Assembly: GCA_030446745.1 (NCBI GenBank)
Contig: JAUJMS010000013.1
Coordinates: 10,427 to 70,584, forward strand
Reading direction: 5' to 3'
DNA from: Egibacteraceae bacterium
GTDB lineage: Bacteria > Actinomycetota > Nitriliruptoria > Euzebyales > Egibacteraceae
DNA: 60,158 bases
Numbering within the stretch: the first letter of the stretch is position 1; each line of letters begins with the position of its first letter. Below the pieces are notes generated by a model, which saw only the letters and a program-made list of their open reading frames with translations, was not told the DNA's origin and made no database searches. The position numbers and the translations under genes are program-made. Positions 8,634 to 17,664 of this stretch are shown one piece after another.

Positions 8634-9568
8634 GCGAGCAGTGCCTCCAGCCGGGCGACGACGGCGTCGCGCAGCTCGGGCGGGTCCACGACGCGCAGTT
8701 CGGGCCCGTACTCCAGCGCCCAGCCGAGAAAGTCGTCGGGATCGACGACGGTCACGGTGAACTCCGTCCACCCGTCGCCGGCGTCCGACCCCCCGCCACG
8801 GGCGCGGCGGGCGACCTGCCAGGCGACGGCCTCGGCGGCGACGACGGTGGCGGTCGCCGGCCCGGCAGCCGGCGGCGGCGGCACGACGTCGTCGACGCCG
8901 ATGTCGCCGGGCGGCGGCCGGAAGGCGCCGGGACCGCCGACCGCGCGCACGTCTGAGTCGATGCGGTCCAGGCGGAACGCGCGGCGGTCGTCGCGGTCGT
9001 GGTCTCGCCCGACGAGGTACCAGCGGCCGCGCCGATGGACCAGCGCCCACGGGTCGACCGTGCGCGTCGCCGCCGGCTCGCCCGGCCGGCTGTAGGAGAA
9101 GCGCACCGTCGTGCGGGTCAGCTGCGCCTCCATGAGCGTGGCGCGGTGCGGGGCGTCGAGCGCGACGCCGAGGCGCGGGTCTGCCGCCCGGGCCCCCCCG
9201 GGGTCGCCGGCGTCGACCTCCAGCTTCAGCAGCCCGTAGCCGGCCTCGTCGGCCAGACCTGTCGCCTGCAGCGCCACCGCCAGCGCGGCGAGCTCGTCGC
9301 CGGCGAGGTGGACCTCGGGCAGGTCGTAGGCACGGGGGTCGATCCGGTAGCCGGCGCGGTCGTCGTAGCGGTCCAGCGGCGCGGTCTCCACGGGGACGCC
9401 CAGCGCGCGGAGATCGGCCTTGTCGCGCTCGAACATGCGCCGGAACGCGTCGGCGTCGGGCTGGTCGTAGCCGGCGACCCGCTCGCGGATGTCGGCGGCG
9501 GTCATGGGACGGCGCGTCTCGCGCAGGGCGATGACGAGGTTGAGCAGCCGTTCCAGGCGATCGGTCAT
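8630..9568 (-). CDS. pafB: WYL-domain transcriptional regulator PafB-like
   Basis: A 312-residue partner of PafC. The N-terminal winged HTH is TDRLERLLNLVIALRETRRP, followed by MTAADIRERVAGY and FERDKADLRALGVPVET. The WYL domain carries TTVRFSYSRPGEPAATRTVDP and RRGRWYLVGRDHDRDD, with the conserved FRLDRI element after it. The ATG at 9568 is where family similarity starts; the open frame upstream runs into the promoter region shared with the divergent penicillin-binding protein. In the usual locus pafA lies directly upstream; here a penicillin-binding-protein gene on the other strand intervenes. Confidence 0.88.
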   Translation of the reverse strand: MTDRLERLLNLVIALRETRRPMTAADIRERVAGYDQPDADAFRRMFERDKADLRALGVPVETAPLDRYDDRAGYRIDPRAYDLPEVHLAGDELAALAVALQATGLADEAGYGLLKLEVDAGDPGGARAADPRLGVALDAPHRATLMEAQLTRTTVRFSYSRPGEPAATRTVDPWALVHRRGRWYLVGRDHDRDDRRAFRLDRIDSDVRAVGGPGAFRPPPGDIGVDDVVPPPPAAGPATATVVAAEAVAWQVARRARGGGSDAGDGWTEFTVTVVDPDDFLGWALEYGPELRVVDPPELRDAVVARLEALLA

Positions 9569-9717
9569 GGCCGCAGCAAGGCTAATGGCCGGCGGCAGGA
9601 CAGGTGCAATGCGGGCTTGGCTGCGCGACATTGGGGACAACGCGCGCGGCAACCGCCGCGTCGTCGCAGGCGTCTGGAACACTGTCGGCACCTTCCCCAC
9701 CGGCGACGAGAGACGGC

Positions 9718-12651
9718 ATGGATTCACCCACACAGGACCGGGACCCCTCCGGCCGGACCCCGCCCGGCCGCAGCGGCGACGGCTGGGGCGAGCGGATCGC
9801 TCCGCTCGTCGCCGCGCTGAGCGTCGCGCTGTCGACCGCCGGCGCCTGGCTGCGACGGGGCATGGTCGCCCAGGGGCTCATCGGTGGTCGGCCGCGGCGC
9901 TTCGACGCACGCGCGGCGGTCGGCGGCTCGGGCTGGTCCGCGGCGACAGCGCGCGCGGCCGGTCTGCGCGTCCTGGCGGCCGCCGGTCTGGTGGTCCCCC
10001 CGCGCCGCGTCAGGCCGGCCCCGGCCCCCGTCGCCGCCCCGGCCGTCGGTCCGCCGGCGACGCAGCCCCGGACCGGCAGCGACCGGGCGGCCGGGCGGCC
10101 CAAGCCGGCGCGCCGCAAGGTCGCCCGCTCGCGGCCGGCCCCCGCCGCCCGGCCGCCGGCGGTTCGCGCGGCCCTGGGCGCCGCGCGCTTCGTCGCGGCG
10201 TCGGTCGCCGGCATCGCAGGGGTCGTCGCCATCGCGGTCTTCGCCTCCGCCCTGGCTCCGCCCGCGCTGTCGAGCGCCGCCGAGGTCCTCGACGTCGAGC
10301 TCGACATCCCCGAGGACGCCTCGCTGCCGGCCCTCGACGAGCGCTCGGCGATCTATACCGCCGACGACCGCCTCATGGCCGTCATCGACCGTGAGGTCAG
10401 CCGTCGCACCGTGCCGCTGCGCAAGGTCCCCAAGCACGTCCGCAACGCGGTCATCACCGCCGAGGACCGCAAGTTCTGGGAGCACGACGGCTACGACGTC
10501 GAAGGCATCGGCCGGGCCGTGGTCGCCAACGTCCGCGCCGGTGAGGTGGCCGAGGGCGGCTCCACGATCACCCAGCAGCTGGCCAAGACCGAGGTCGGCG
10601 ACCAGGTCACGCTGCAGCGCAAGGCCGCCGAGCTGCTGTACGCCGTGGCGCTGGAGGACCGGTTCACCAAGAGCGAGCTGCTCGAGCGCTACCTCAACCA
10701 GGTCTACTTCGGCTCCCGCGCCTACGGCATCGTCGCCGCGTCCGAGGAGTTCTTCGACACCTACCCCGGCAAGCTGACCGTCGACCAGGGGGCGTTGCTC
10801 GCGTCACTCATCCGGTCGCCCAACAGCGGCGACCCCCGGGAGCGGCCGCGCCTGGCACGCAAGCGCCGCAACCTCGTGCTGCGCGCGATGGTCGAAGAGG
10901 GCTACATCAGGCCCGAGCGGCTGCCCAGGCTGCTTCGGCGCCCGCTCGGGGTCGTGGAGACATCCCCCCAGCGCAAGCGTCGCCAGCCCCACGTCATCGA
11001 CGCGGTCGAGCGGGAGCTGCTCACCCTCAAGCAGCTCGGCGGGACCCGCGAGCAGCGGGCGAACCGCCTGTACTACGGAGGGCTGCGCGTCTACACGACC
11101 CTGGACCCCGAGATGCAGCAGGCGGCCGAGGAGACGATCCGCGACTTCCTGCCCGGCGGCGCTCCGACCGCGGCGATCGCGACCGTCGAGCCGTCCACGG
11201 GCGCGATCCGCGCGATCCAGAGCGGGCTGCAGTACAAGGACCTCAAGTACGACCTCGCCACCCAGGGGCGCCGCCAGCCCGGCAGCGCGTTCAAGCCGTT
11301 CGTCTACGCCGAGGCCCTGCGTGAGGGCTTCCCGCTCGACATGACCCTGGAGGGCAAGAGCCCCGCCTACTTTCCCGGGGTGCGTGACTGGGAGCGCAAC
11401 CCCACCGACCCCGATGCCGGGGTGGAGAACTACGGCGGCGCGAGCTACGGCCGCCTGGACATGCGCTCGGCGCTGACGAACTCGGTCAACACCGCCGCCG
11501 CGCAGCTGATGCTCATCGTGGGACCGAAGAAGGTGTCGAGGCTCGCGTCGCAGATGGGCATCGACATGAAGGCGGCCAACCGCAAGCAGAAGAACCCGGG
11601 CATCGTGCTGGGCGGCTTCTACCGCGGGACGACGCCGCTGGAGATGGCGTCGGCGTACTCGGTCTTCGCCAACGAGGGCAGGCACATGCGGCCCCACCTC
11701 ATCCAGCGGATCGAGAACCGCAGGGGCAAGGTGCTCTACGAGTTCTCCGACAAGCCCAAGCGCGTCTTTCCCCGCGTCGTCAACGCGGCAGTCGTCGACC
11801 TCATGCGCAACGTCGTGACGTCCGGCACCGGGACGGGCGCCGCCCTGCCGTCGTGGGAGGTGGCCGGCAAGACCGGGACCACCACCGACAACAAGGACGC
11901 CTGGTTCGTCGGCTACACGCCCGTGCTCTCCACGGCGGTGTGGATGGGCCACGCGAACGCCGGCATCGCCATGCCGGGCATGACCGGTGGGTCGCTGCCC
12001 GCCACGATCTGGCGGACCTACATGGGCAAGGTCCTGGAGGGCCGTGACGTCGTGGAGTTCCCCGACGTGGACCTGAGCGACCTCGACGACGTCGCGAGCG
12101 ACCAGGTCGTCACCGTGCCCGACGTGCGTGGCGAGAGCGACACGAACGCGCTGCTGGAGCTCGGCAGGCGCAGGCTGGTCGGCGAGACGCGAGGCGACCA
12201 CAGCTCCAGCCCGGTCGGGACTGTCCTGTGGCAGAGCCCGGCGCCGGGCGAGAGCGCCAACCCCGGCGACACGGTCTTCGTCGGCGTCTCGATCGGCGCC
12301 GCGCCGCCACCTCCGCGTCCCAGCCGCCCCAACAACGACGCCCGCGACGAGGACGAGGACGACGACGACGAGGGCGACGGCGGCGGAGGCGACGGCGGCG
12401 GAGGCGACGGCGGCGGCGGAGGCGACGGCGGCGGCGGAGGGGACGGCGGCGGCGGAGGGCGGCGGCGATGGCGGCGGCGGCGACGGCGGCGGCGGAGGCG
12501 ACGGCGACGGCGGAGGCGGCGGCGGCGGCGGAGGCGACGGCGGCGGCGGAGGCGGCGACCAGGACGGGTAGCGGTATCCGGCGCGCGGTCGGTCCCGCGG
12601 GCCGCTGCCGGTCGGCTCGGCCCGAGCCGCCGGGTCACATCGACGCGATGA
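9718..12651 (+). CDS. class A penicillin-binding protein (GT51 + transpeptidase + PASTA), C-terminus out of frame
   Basis: A bifunctional peptidoglycan synthase. The cytoplasmic N-terminus is Pro/Ala/Arg-rich, followed by one membrane helix near residues 155-185. The GT51 domain shows [20 protein letters not shown] and [13 protein letters not shown]. The transpeptidase carries the catalytic Ser in SAFK, an NSVN motif and AGKTGTT. One PASTA domain ([10 protein letters not shown] to VFVGVSIG) follows, then a Gly/Asp-rich tail. At 12457-12460 the frame slips, turning GGGDGG repeats into poly-Arg up to 12651. In the other frame the Gly/Asp repeat continues and stops with DQDG at 12571, which is probably the true end. 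ATG at 9718. Confidence 0.9.
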   Translation: MDSPTQDRDPSGRTPPGRSGDGWGERIAPLVAALSVALSTAGAWLRRGMVAQGLIGGRPRRFDARAAVGGSGWSAATARAAGLRVLAAAGLVVPPRRVRPAPAPVAAPAVGPPATQPRTGSDRAAGRPKPARRKVARSRPAPAARPPAVRAALGAARFVAASVAGIAGVVAIAVFASALAPPALSSAAEVLDVELDIPEDASLPALDERSAIYTADDRLMAVIDREVSRRTVPLRKVPKHVRNAVITAEDRKFWEHDGYDVEGIGRAVVANVRAGEVAEGGSTITQQLAKTEVGDQVTLQRKAAELLYAVALEDRFTKSELLERYLNQVYFGSRAYGIVAASEEFFDTYPGKLTVDQGALLASLIRSPNSGDPRERPRLARKRRNLVLRAMVEEGYIRPERLPRLLRRPLGVVETSPQRKRRQPHVIDAVERELLTLKQLGGTREQRANRLYYGGLRVYTTLDPEMQQAAEETIRDFLPGGAPTAAIATVEPSTGAIRAIQSGLQYKDLKYDLATQGRRQPGSAFKPFVYAEALREGFPLDMTLEGKSPAYFPGVRDWERNPTDPDAGVENYGGASYGRLDMRSALTNSVNTAAAQLMLIVGPKKVSRLASQMGIDMKAANRKQKNPGIVLGGFYRGTTPLEMASAYSVFANEGRHMRPHLIQRIENRRGKVLYEFSDKPKRVFPRVVNAAVVDLMRNVVTSGTGTGAALPSWEVAGKTGTTTDNKDAWFVGYTPVLSTAVWMGHANAGIAMPGMTGGSLPATIWRTYMGKVLEGRDVVEFPDVDLSDLDDVASDQVVTVPDVRGESDTNALLELGRRRLVGETRGDHSSSPVGTVLWQSPAPGESANPGDTVFVGVSIGAAPPPPRPSRPNNDARDEDEDDDDEGDGGGGDGGGGDGGGGGDGGGGGDGGGGGRRRWRRRRRRRRRRRRRRRRRRRRRRRRRRRRRPGRVAVSGARSVPRAAAGRLGPSRRVTSTR
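12374..12560 (+). repeat. GGCGGCGGAGGCGAC microsatellite in the penicillin-binding-protein tail
   Basis: Imperfect repeats of GGCGGCGGAGGCGAC and shorter forms, coding for runs of Gly broken by Asp. Such tracts slip easily in replication and are hard to sequence. A one-base frame change sits at 12457-12460 in the GGAGGGC segment. Confidence 0.8.
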
Positions 12652-13987
12652 GCTTGTCGACCCGCTCGTCGCTGAAACGGAACGGGTCCTTGCACAGCAC
12701 CGTGCGCTGCGCCTGGTCGTTGAGCTTGAGGTGGACCCAGTCCACGGTGAAGTCCCGCCGCCTGCGCTTGGCCTCGCGGATGAACTCGCCGCGCAGCCGC
12801 GCCGGGTCGTCTGCGGAGGGTGTCGCGCGCGACGTCGATGTCGGCGTCGGTGACGATGCGGTCGACCTTGTCGCGGCGCTGCAGCAGGTAGTACAGCCCC
12901 CGCTCGCGGTTCACGTCGTGGTACTGCAGGTCGAGCATCGCGATGCGGGGGTGGCTCAGCGGCAGGTCGTGACGGCGGCGGTAGTCCTCGATCAGCTGGT
13001 ACTTGGCGACCCAGTCGCACTCCCGTGACAGCTTCATCGGGTCGTCGCCCAGGGTGTCCAGGACCCGGCCCCACTCCGCCAGGACCCGGTCGGTGTCCGC
13101 GTCGGTGCCGGTGTGCTCGATGAACTGCGAGACCCGCTCGAAGTACTCACGCTGGATCTCCAGCGCGCTCATCTCCCGTCCCCGGCGAGCTTCACCCGGC
13201 GCCGGCAGGTCATGTCGTGACTGATCTCGCGGATCGCGCGGATCGGGTTGTCCAGCGTGAGGTCGCGCATGACCGTGCCGGCCTCGATCATCCGCAGCAC
13301 GAGGTCGCAGGTCGCCACCTTGAGCCAGACCGTGTACTCGCTCATGTTCGAGTCACCGACGATGACGTGCAGGCGCCGGTAGCGCTCCGCGTCGGCGTGC
13401 GGCTCGTCGCGGCTGTTGATGATCGGGCGGCTGCGGGTCGTCGCCGAGCTCAGGCCCTCCCAGATGTGCTCGGCCCGTTGCGACACCGAGTACACCGCGC
13501 CTCGCGGGGTCTGCAGGATCTTGCCGGCTCCCGCGAACACCTGGCGGGTGACGAGGAACGGGATGAGGGTGTCCGCGAGCTTCTGGAACTCGCCCAGCCG
13601 CGCGACCAGGTAGTTCTCGTGGCTGCCGTAGGAGTTGCCCGCCGAGTCGGTGTTGTTCTTGAACAGGTAGATCTGGCCGGCGATGCCCTCCTCGTGCAGC
13701 CGCAGCTCGGCCTGCTCCACGAGGCTCTCCAGGATCCGCTCCCCCGCCTTGTCGTGGGTGACGACACCCTGCACCGAGTCGCACTCCGGCGTCGCGTACT
13801 CGGGGTGCGAGCCGACGTCGAGGTACAGCCGCGCGCCGTTCTCCAGGAACACGTTCGACGAGCGACCCCACGACACGACGCGGCGGAACAGGTAGCGGGC
13901 GACCTCGTCGGGCGACAGGCGCCGCTGCCCGCGGAACGTGCAGGTGACCCCGTACTCGACCTCGATGCCGAAGATCCGACGGTTCAC
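12635..13987 (-). CDS. pafA: Pup ligase PafA, reading frame broken twice with net compensation
   Basis: PafA ligates the C-terminal glutamate of Pup to substrate lysines. The start is GTG at 13987 with AGGAGG upstream, and the protein opens with the ATP-binding signature [12 protein letters not shown]. The catalytic domain continues through [31 protein letters not shown] and [19 protein letters not shown], then hits a stop at 13169. The next segment begins in another frame ([17 protein letters not shown]) with an ATGA overlap and stays PafA-like to about 12820. A second shift returns to the first frame ([29 protein letters not shown]) and ends LIASM at 12635. The span is exactly 451 codons, normal for PafA. 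Either two indel errors or a split gene. Confidence 0.85.
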
Positions 13988-14048
13988 CGCGCCCTCCTGC
14001 GTCCGGATCCTCAGTGTACGGTCGTGCGCAGGCAGCTCAGGAGGCCCC

Positions 14049-14291
14049 ATGGACGACCGCGAGATCATCGAGCGCATCAGCCGGCTCGTGGCCGAGGAGG
14101 ACCAGCTGCACGAGCAGGCGGTCGGCGCGACGCTCGAGGAAGCCGAGCGGCGGCGGCTCACCGAGATCGAGCAGGGCCTCGACCAGTGCTGGGACCTGCT
14201 GCGCCAGCGGCGGGCGCGCCGTGAGTTCGGCCAGGACCCCGATGCGGTGACCGCCCGCCCGGTCGACACCGTCGAGCACTACCAGCAGTAG
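14049..14291 (+). CDS. DUF2630 family protein
   Basis: An 80-residue, mostly helical, charged protein with the DUF2630 pattern: [20 protein letters not shown], then [20 protein letters not shown] and [13 protein letters not shown]. Its role is unknown, but the family is common in actinobacteria. The ATG at 14049 follows a clear AGGAGG. It diverges from pafA, whose start lies about 60 bp away, and converges with the metalloprotease gene. Confidence 0.85.
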   Translation: MDDREIIERISRLVAEEDQLHEQAVGATLEEAERRRLTEIEQGLDQCWDLLRQRRARREFGQDPDAVTARPVDTVEHYQQ

Positions 14292-14302
14292 CCCTCCGCG
14301 GG

Positions 14303-14344
14303 CCGCAGGCGGCGGAGCCGTCGAGGACCGGCCGGCGCCTGCGG
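14303..14344. terminator. possible bidirectional hairpin between convergent genes
   Basis: CCGCAGGCG at 14303-14311 pairs perfectly with CGCCTGCGG at 14336-14344 across a 24-nt loop. It lies between the converging ends of the DUF2630 and metalloprotease genes. No U-tract follows, so this is a weak call. Confidence 0.35.
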
Positions 14345-14381
14345 CGGCCCGGCGCGGCGGACGCCGCCGGCGGATGGCGGC

Positions 14382-15839
14382 TCAGCCGCTCAGGCGCCTG
14401 GCGGTCCGGGCGTCCGGCGCCAGGGCCAGACGCACCGAGGTCTCGTCGCAGGCGTAGGCGAGCACGTCGCGGTCGCCGTCGAGGACCCGCTCGTCGACGG
14501 GGCGGCCGTCGGCGACCTCGGCGTACCACCGGGGCACCGCGTCGCACACCTCGGCCGCGTCGTCGGCTGAGTCCAGCAGGAGGCTCACGGCGACCGCGGT
14601 GGTGTCGCCCCGCGTCCACGCGCGGACCGCCCCGCCACCCCAGCCCGCGGCCGCCCGGTCGGCTTCCTCGGCACCCAGGGGTGCGAACAGCTGGGCGACG
14701 TCGAACTCGCCGAGCGGGTGGGACCCGGACGCGCGCCAGCCACGACCGGGGCGCGTCTCGACAACCACGGCGTCGGCTCCCTCCCCTTCGCGGTACTTGG
14801 TGGGATGCAGGATCTGCTCGGTCGTGGTGGGCGGGTCGCGGAACGCCTCGTCGATCGCGCCGAAGCCGCCGAGCGCGTGCAGCGCGACGACGAACCGCGG
14901 GCCCTGCACGTACGGGAAGTACACGACGTTGCGGATGAAGGCCGGGGCCGCGCCCAGCGCCGAGCTGTCCACCTGGGCCGCCTCCGCCTGAGCCCGCAGG
15001 CGGTCGGCTTCGGTCTGGTGGCGCTGCGCCCACAGCTGTTGGGTCAGCACCGCGTCACCCTCGATGAGCGCGGTGAGGGCGACCGCCGCGTCGTCATCAT
15101 CCTCTACCTGCTCTTGCAGGCCGTCGAGGCCGAACGCCTGGTCCTGCAGGGCGTGGGTGACCTCGTGGGCGGCCGTGGCCTGCTCGAGCGGTGACAGGGC
15201 CCCGGGCCGGGCGCCGACATAGAGCGTCGACTCCTCCGGCACGTAGACACCGGAGATTCGCTCCCGGTAGAGCCGCTCGAGCAGCCCGGCCAGGTCGAAG
15301 CCCGGCGGCGCGAGGCGCAGGGCCACGAGCAGCCGCTCGTCGGCGGCCGTCTCGGCGCGGTCGATGTCGGAGAACGCGAGCTCGCTGATCTTGTCGGCCA
15401 GCCCCTCGTCGCTGACGACCCGCGCCCGCACGCGGCGGCGCACCGGCAGCCCGCGGACCTGCGCGACCTGCTCGGCGAGCACGTCGAAGTCGACCCGGCG
15501 TCCCGGCCGGCTCACGCGCGGCTTCTCTGACGCGGACGCCGGGGGCTGCGGGGCGGGCTCGGACGCCGGCGGCTCGGTGAACGGACTGGACGGCGGCGCC
15601 TCGGTCGGCGGGCCGACGCCCTCGGATGGCGTCGCGACCGGGGCGGTGGTGGCGGGCGCCCGCGCCGGAGCGTCGTTACGGCCGCTGCGCAGCCCCGCCG
15701 CGGCACCCACGCCCGAGCCGACCAGCGCGATCGCCACCACGGCCGCGACGGTGCGTGCGCGCGCCCTCCCGCCGCGCGCCGGTCCGGGGCCGACGTCGCC
15801 CGACGACGGCGGCGGCGGTCCGGGCCCGGGGTCACCCAA
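14382..15839 (-). CDS. membrane-anchored HExxH metallopeptidase-like protein in the proteasome operon
   Basis: A 485-residue protein with a short Pro-rich N-terminus and one membrane helix (about residues 30-50, TVAAVVAIALVGSGVGAAAG). A Pro/Ala/Glu-rich linker follows, then a globular domain. The zinc motif is AAHEVTHALQDQAF (H215, E216, H219) and a likely third ligand is Glu250 in ALIEGDAVL, a gluzincin-like layout. The catalytic domain is predicted to lie outside the membrane. Its start overlaps the prcA end by 8 bp, so it belongs to the pup-prcB-prcA transcript. I do not know this protein as a standard part of the Pup system; its substrate is unknown. Confidence 0.75.
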   Translation of the reverse strand: MGDPGPGPPPPSSGDVGPGPARGGRARARTVAAVVAIALVGSGVGAAAGLRSGRNDAPARAPATTAPVATPSEGVGPPTEAPPSSPFTEPPASEPAPQPPASASEKPRVSRPGRRVDFDVLAEQVAQVRGLPVRRRVRARVVSDEGLADKISELAFSDIDRAETAADERLLVALRLAPPGFDLAGLLERLYRERISGVYVPEESTLYVGARPGALSPLEQATAAHEVTHALQDQAFGLDGLQEQVEDDDDAAVALTALIEGDAVLTQQLWAQRHQTEADRLRAQAEAAQVDSSALGAAPAFIRNVVYFPYVQGPRFVVALHALGGFGAIDEAFRDPPTTTEQILHPTKYREGEGADAVVVETRPGRGWRASGSHPLGEFDVAQLFAPLGAEEADRAAAGWGGGAVRAWTRGDTTAVAVSLLLDSADDAAEVCDAVPRWYAEVADGRPVDERVLDGDRDVLAYACDETSVRLALAPDARTARRLSG

Positions 15840-16506
15840 GGGCGGCGGCGACCGCGTCGTCGGACATCCGGTGGAACTTGCGCCGGCCGCGGGTGCGGTC
15901 CAGGCCGGCCACCTCCAGCCGTGCGGGGGGGATGTCGCGGTCCTCGGCGGCGCCCAGCGAGTCCCGCGCGATCCGCACCGCCTCGTCGCGCGACAACCCT
16001 GGGCGGTAGGCCGCGCCGAGCCGTCCGTTGACCGCCTCGGCGCTGCCCCCGATCGCCACGTACCCCGCCTCGTCGGTGATCGAGCCGTCGTAGAGGATGT
16101 GGTACAGCTCGACGTGGTCGGTGGTGACCTCGGCGAGCAGCAGCTCGACCTCGAAGGGCTTGTTGCCCTCCGTGAACGCGGCGCCGAGGGCGGTGGCGTA
16201 GGCGTTGGCCAGGGAGCGGCCGGTCACGTCCTCTCGCGCGTACTGGTAGCCCTTGACGTCGGCGAGGCGGATGCCCGCGACGCGCAGCTGCTCGAACTCG
16301 TTGTACTTGCCGACCGCCGCGAAGGCGACGCGGTCGTAGATCTCGCTGACCTTGTGCAGCGTCGCCGAGGGGTTCTCGGTCAGGAAGACGACGCCGTCGG
16401 TGTACGTCACCGCGACGACCGACCGGCCACGGCTGATCCCCTTGCGGGCGTAGTCGGCCCGGTCCTTCATGACCTGCTCGGGGGAGACGTACGGCATCAT
16501 CGCCAC
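15832..16506 (-). CDS. prcA: proteasome subunit alpha
   Basis: A 224-residue 20S proteasome alpha subunit. It has the N-terminal gate segment MPYVSPEQVMKDRADYARKG, the alpha-type SRGRSVVAVTYTDGVVFL strand and the KVSEIYDRVAFAAVGKYNEF core. It forms the outer rings that dock the ARC ATPase. The GTG at 16506 has AGGAG about 7 bp upstream and reads VAMMPYV; two ATGs just downstream are alternatives. It follows prcB by 31 bp and overlaps the metalloprotease gene. Confidence 0.96.
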   Translation of the reverse strand: MAMMPYVSPEQVMKDRADYARKGISRGRSVVAVTYTDGVVFLTENPSATLHKVSEIYDRVAFAAVGKYNEFEQLRVAGIRLADVKGYQYAREDVTGRSLANAYATALGAAFTEGNKPFEVELLLAEVTTDHVELYHILYDGSITDEAGYVAIGGSAEAVNGRLGAAYRPGLSRDEAVRIARDSLGAAEDRDIPPARLEVAGLDRTRGRRKFHRMSDDAVAAALG

Positions 16507-16537
16507 GGGACAGCTCCTGTCGTTGGCTCGGCGGCGG

Positions 16538-17323
16538 CTATCGCCGGCGGTCGGCGATGACCGACTCGACGCGCTCGGCCACGACGCTGTCGGGCAGCTC
16601 GCGGTAGCCCTCGGCGTCGATGACCGCCACCAGCGGGTAGATCCCACGGACGAGGTCGGGTCCTCCCGTCGCCGAGTCCTCGTCGGCGGCGTCCCACAGC
16701 GCCTCGATGACGGTGTCGACCGCGCCGCCGGCGTCCAGGTCCTCGCGGTAGCGGGCCTTCATCGAGCCGCGGGCGTCGCGTCCGCCCGAGCCGGAGGTGG
16801 CGAAGCGCTTCTCCTCGTAGCGGCCGCCGGCGGCGTCGAACTCGTAGATGCGGGCGATCTGGTCGCGGGGGTCGAAGCCCGCGAACAGCGGCACCACGAC
16901 GAGGCCCTGCATCGCAAGGGGCAGGTTCGCCCGGACCATCTGGGCGAGCTTGTTGGCCTTGCCCTCCAGCGACAGCGGCCCGCCCTCGACCTTCTCGTAG
17001 TGCTCGAGCTCGGTGGCGAACACCTTGGCCATCTCCATGGCCGGACCCGCCGCGCCGGAGATGCCCATCGCCGACCACGAGTCGGCCTCGAAGACCTTGC
17101 GCATGTCGCGCTTGGAGATGACGTTGCCCGCCGTCGCCCTGCGGTCGCCTGCGATGACGACACCGGCGCCGTAGGTCAACGCGACGATCGTCGTGCCCTC
17201 GACGTGGTCGACCATGGCCGCGCCCTCCACGGCCGCCGGCAGCGCCCCGGGCGCGACCTGGCGCAGCAGGGCCGTGAAGCTGGGGCCGTCGAGGTCGAAC
17301 GGGTCGGGCAACGCCCCGGTCAC
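16538..17323 (-). CDS. prcB: proteasome subunit beta, precursor
   Basis: A 261-residue precursor of the catalytic beta subunit. A propeptide of about 43 residues ends HVEG, and the mature N-terminal threonine follows in TTIVALTYGAGVVIAGDRRAT. Other family landmarks are SAMGISGAAGPAMEMAKVF, AMQGLVVVPLFAGFD and the active-site region ADEDSATGGPDLVRGIYP. The chosen start is GTG at 17323, which matches the usual MTxxLPD opening and forms a GTGA overlap with the stop of a 14-codon upstream frame. A TTG ten codons earlier is in frame but has no ribosome site. Confidence 0.95.
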   Translation of the reverse strand: MTGALPDPFDLDGPSFTALLRQVAPGALPAAVEGAAMVDHVEGTTIVALTYGAGVVIAGDRRATAGNVISKRDMRKVFEADSWSAMGISGAAGPAMEMAKVFATELEHYEKVEGGPLSLEGKANKLAQMVRANLPLAMQGLVVVPLFAGFDPRDQIARIYEFDAAGGRYEEKRFATSGSGGRDARGSMKARYREDLDAGGAVDTVIEALWDAADEDSATGGPDLVRGIYPLVAVIDAEGYRELPDSVVAERVESVIADRRR

Positions 17324-17364
17324 ACCCCGGCCTTCCGGGCCTGCATCGTCCAACGCGCGCTCAC
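17320..17364 (-). promoter_or_regulatory. 14-codon leader frame translationally coupled to prcB
   Basis: After pup, a GAGGAG ribosome site lies about 8 bp before a GTG at 17364. This opens a short frame, VSARWTMQARKAGV, whose TGA overlaps the prcB GTG as GTGA. prcB has no good ribosome site of its own there, so the leader may deliver ribosomes to it. The alternative is a frame error that hides a longer prcB N-terminus. Confidence 0.45.
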
Positions 17365-17417
17365 AAGCAGTCTCCTCGCCTGGGCCCGGGACGCGGCGCG
17401 GATGAGGTCGCCGCCGG

Positions 17418-17606
17418 CTACTGGCCGCCCTTTTGGACGTAGTTCTTGACGAACTCCTCGGCGTTCTCCTCGAGGACCTCGTCGATCTCGTCCAGCAGCG
17501 CGTCGATGTCGGAGGTGTCGGTCGTCTCAGCCGTCTGGGTCGCCGCAGTCTCCACGGCCTCCTCCTCCTTGGGCCGCTGCCTGCGAACCTGTCCGCCGTC
17601 GCTCAT
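17418..17606 (-). CDS. pup: prokaryotic ubiquitin-like protein Pup
   Basis: A 62-residue, acidic, largely disordered protein. The N-terminal half (QVRRQRPKEEE) engages the proteasomal ATPase. The conserved C-terminal region is DIDALLDEIDEVLEENAEEF followed by VKNYVQKGGQ. It ends in GGQ, so Dop must deamidate the final Gln to Glu before PafA can ligate it. The ATG is preceded by AGGAGGGCGCG. It sits between dop and prcB on the same strand, the usual order. Confidence 0.98.
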   Translation of the reverse strand: MSDGGQVRRQRPKEEEAVETAATQTAETTDTSDIDALLDEIDEVLEENAEEFVKNYVQKGGQ

Positions 17607-17664
17607 CGCGCCCTCCTGGGATCTGCGGAACGTGGATGCCGAGTCTACCGGCCGCGGAACCGCC

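Noticed and set aside
12018-12640. C-terminal continuation of the second pafA segment as its own open frame
   Set aside because: Beyond about 12820 this frame is Arg/Gly noise; the PafA ending is in the other frame.
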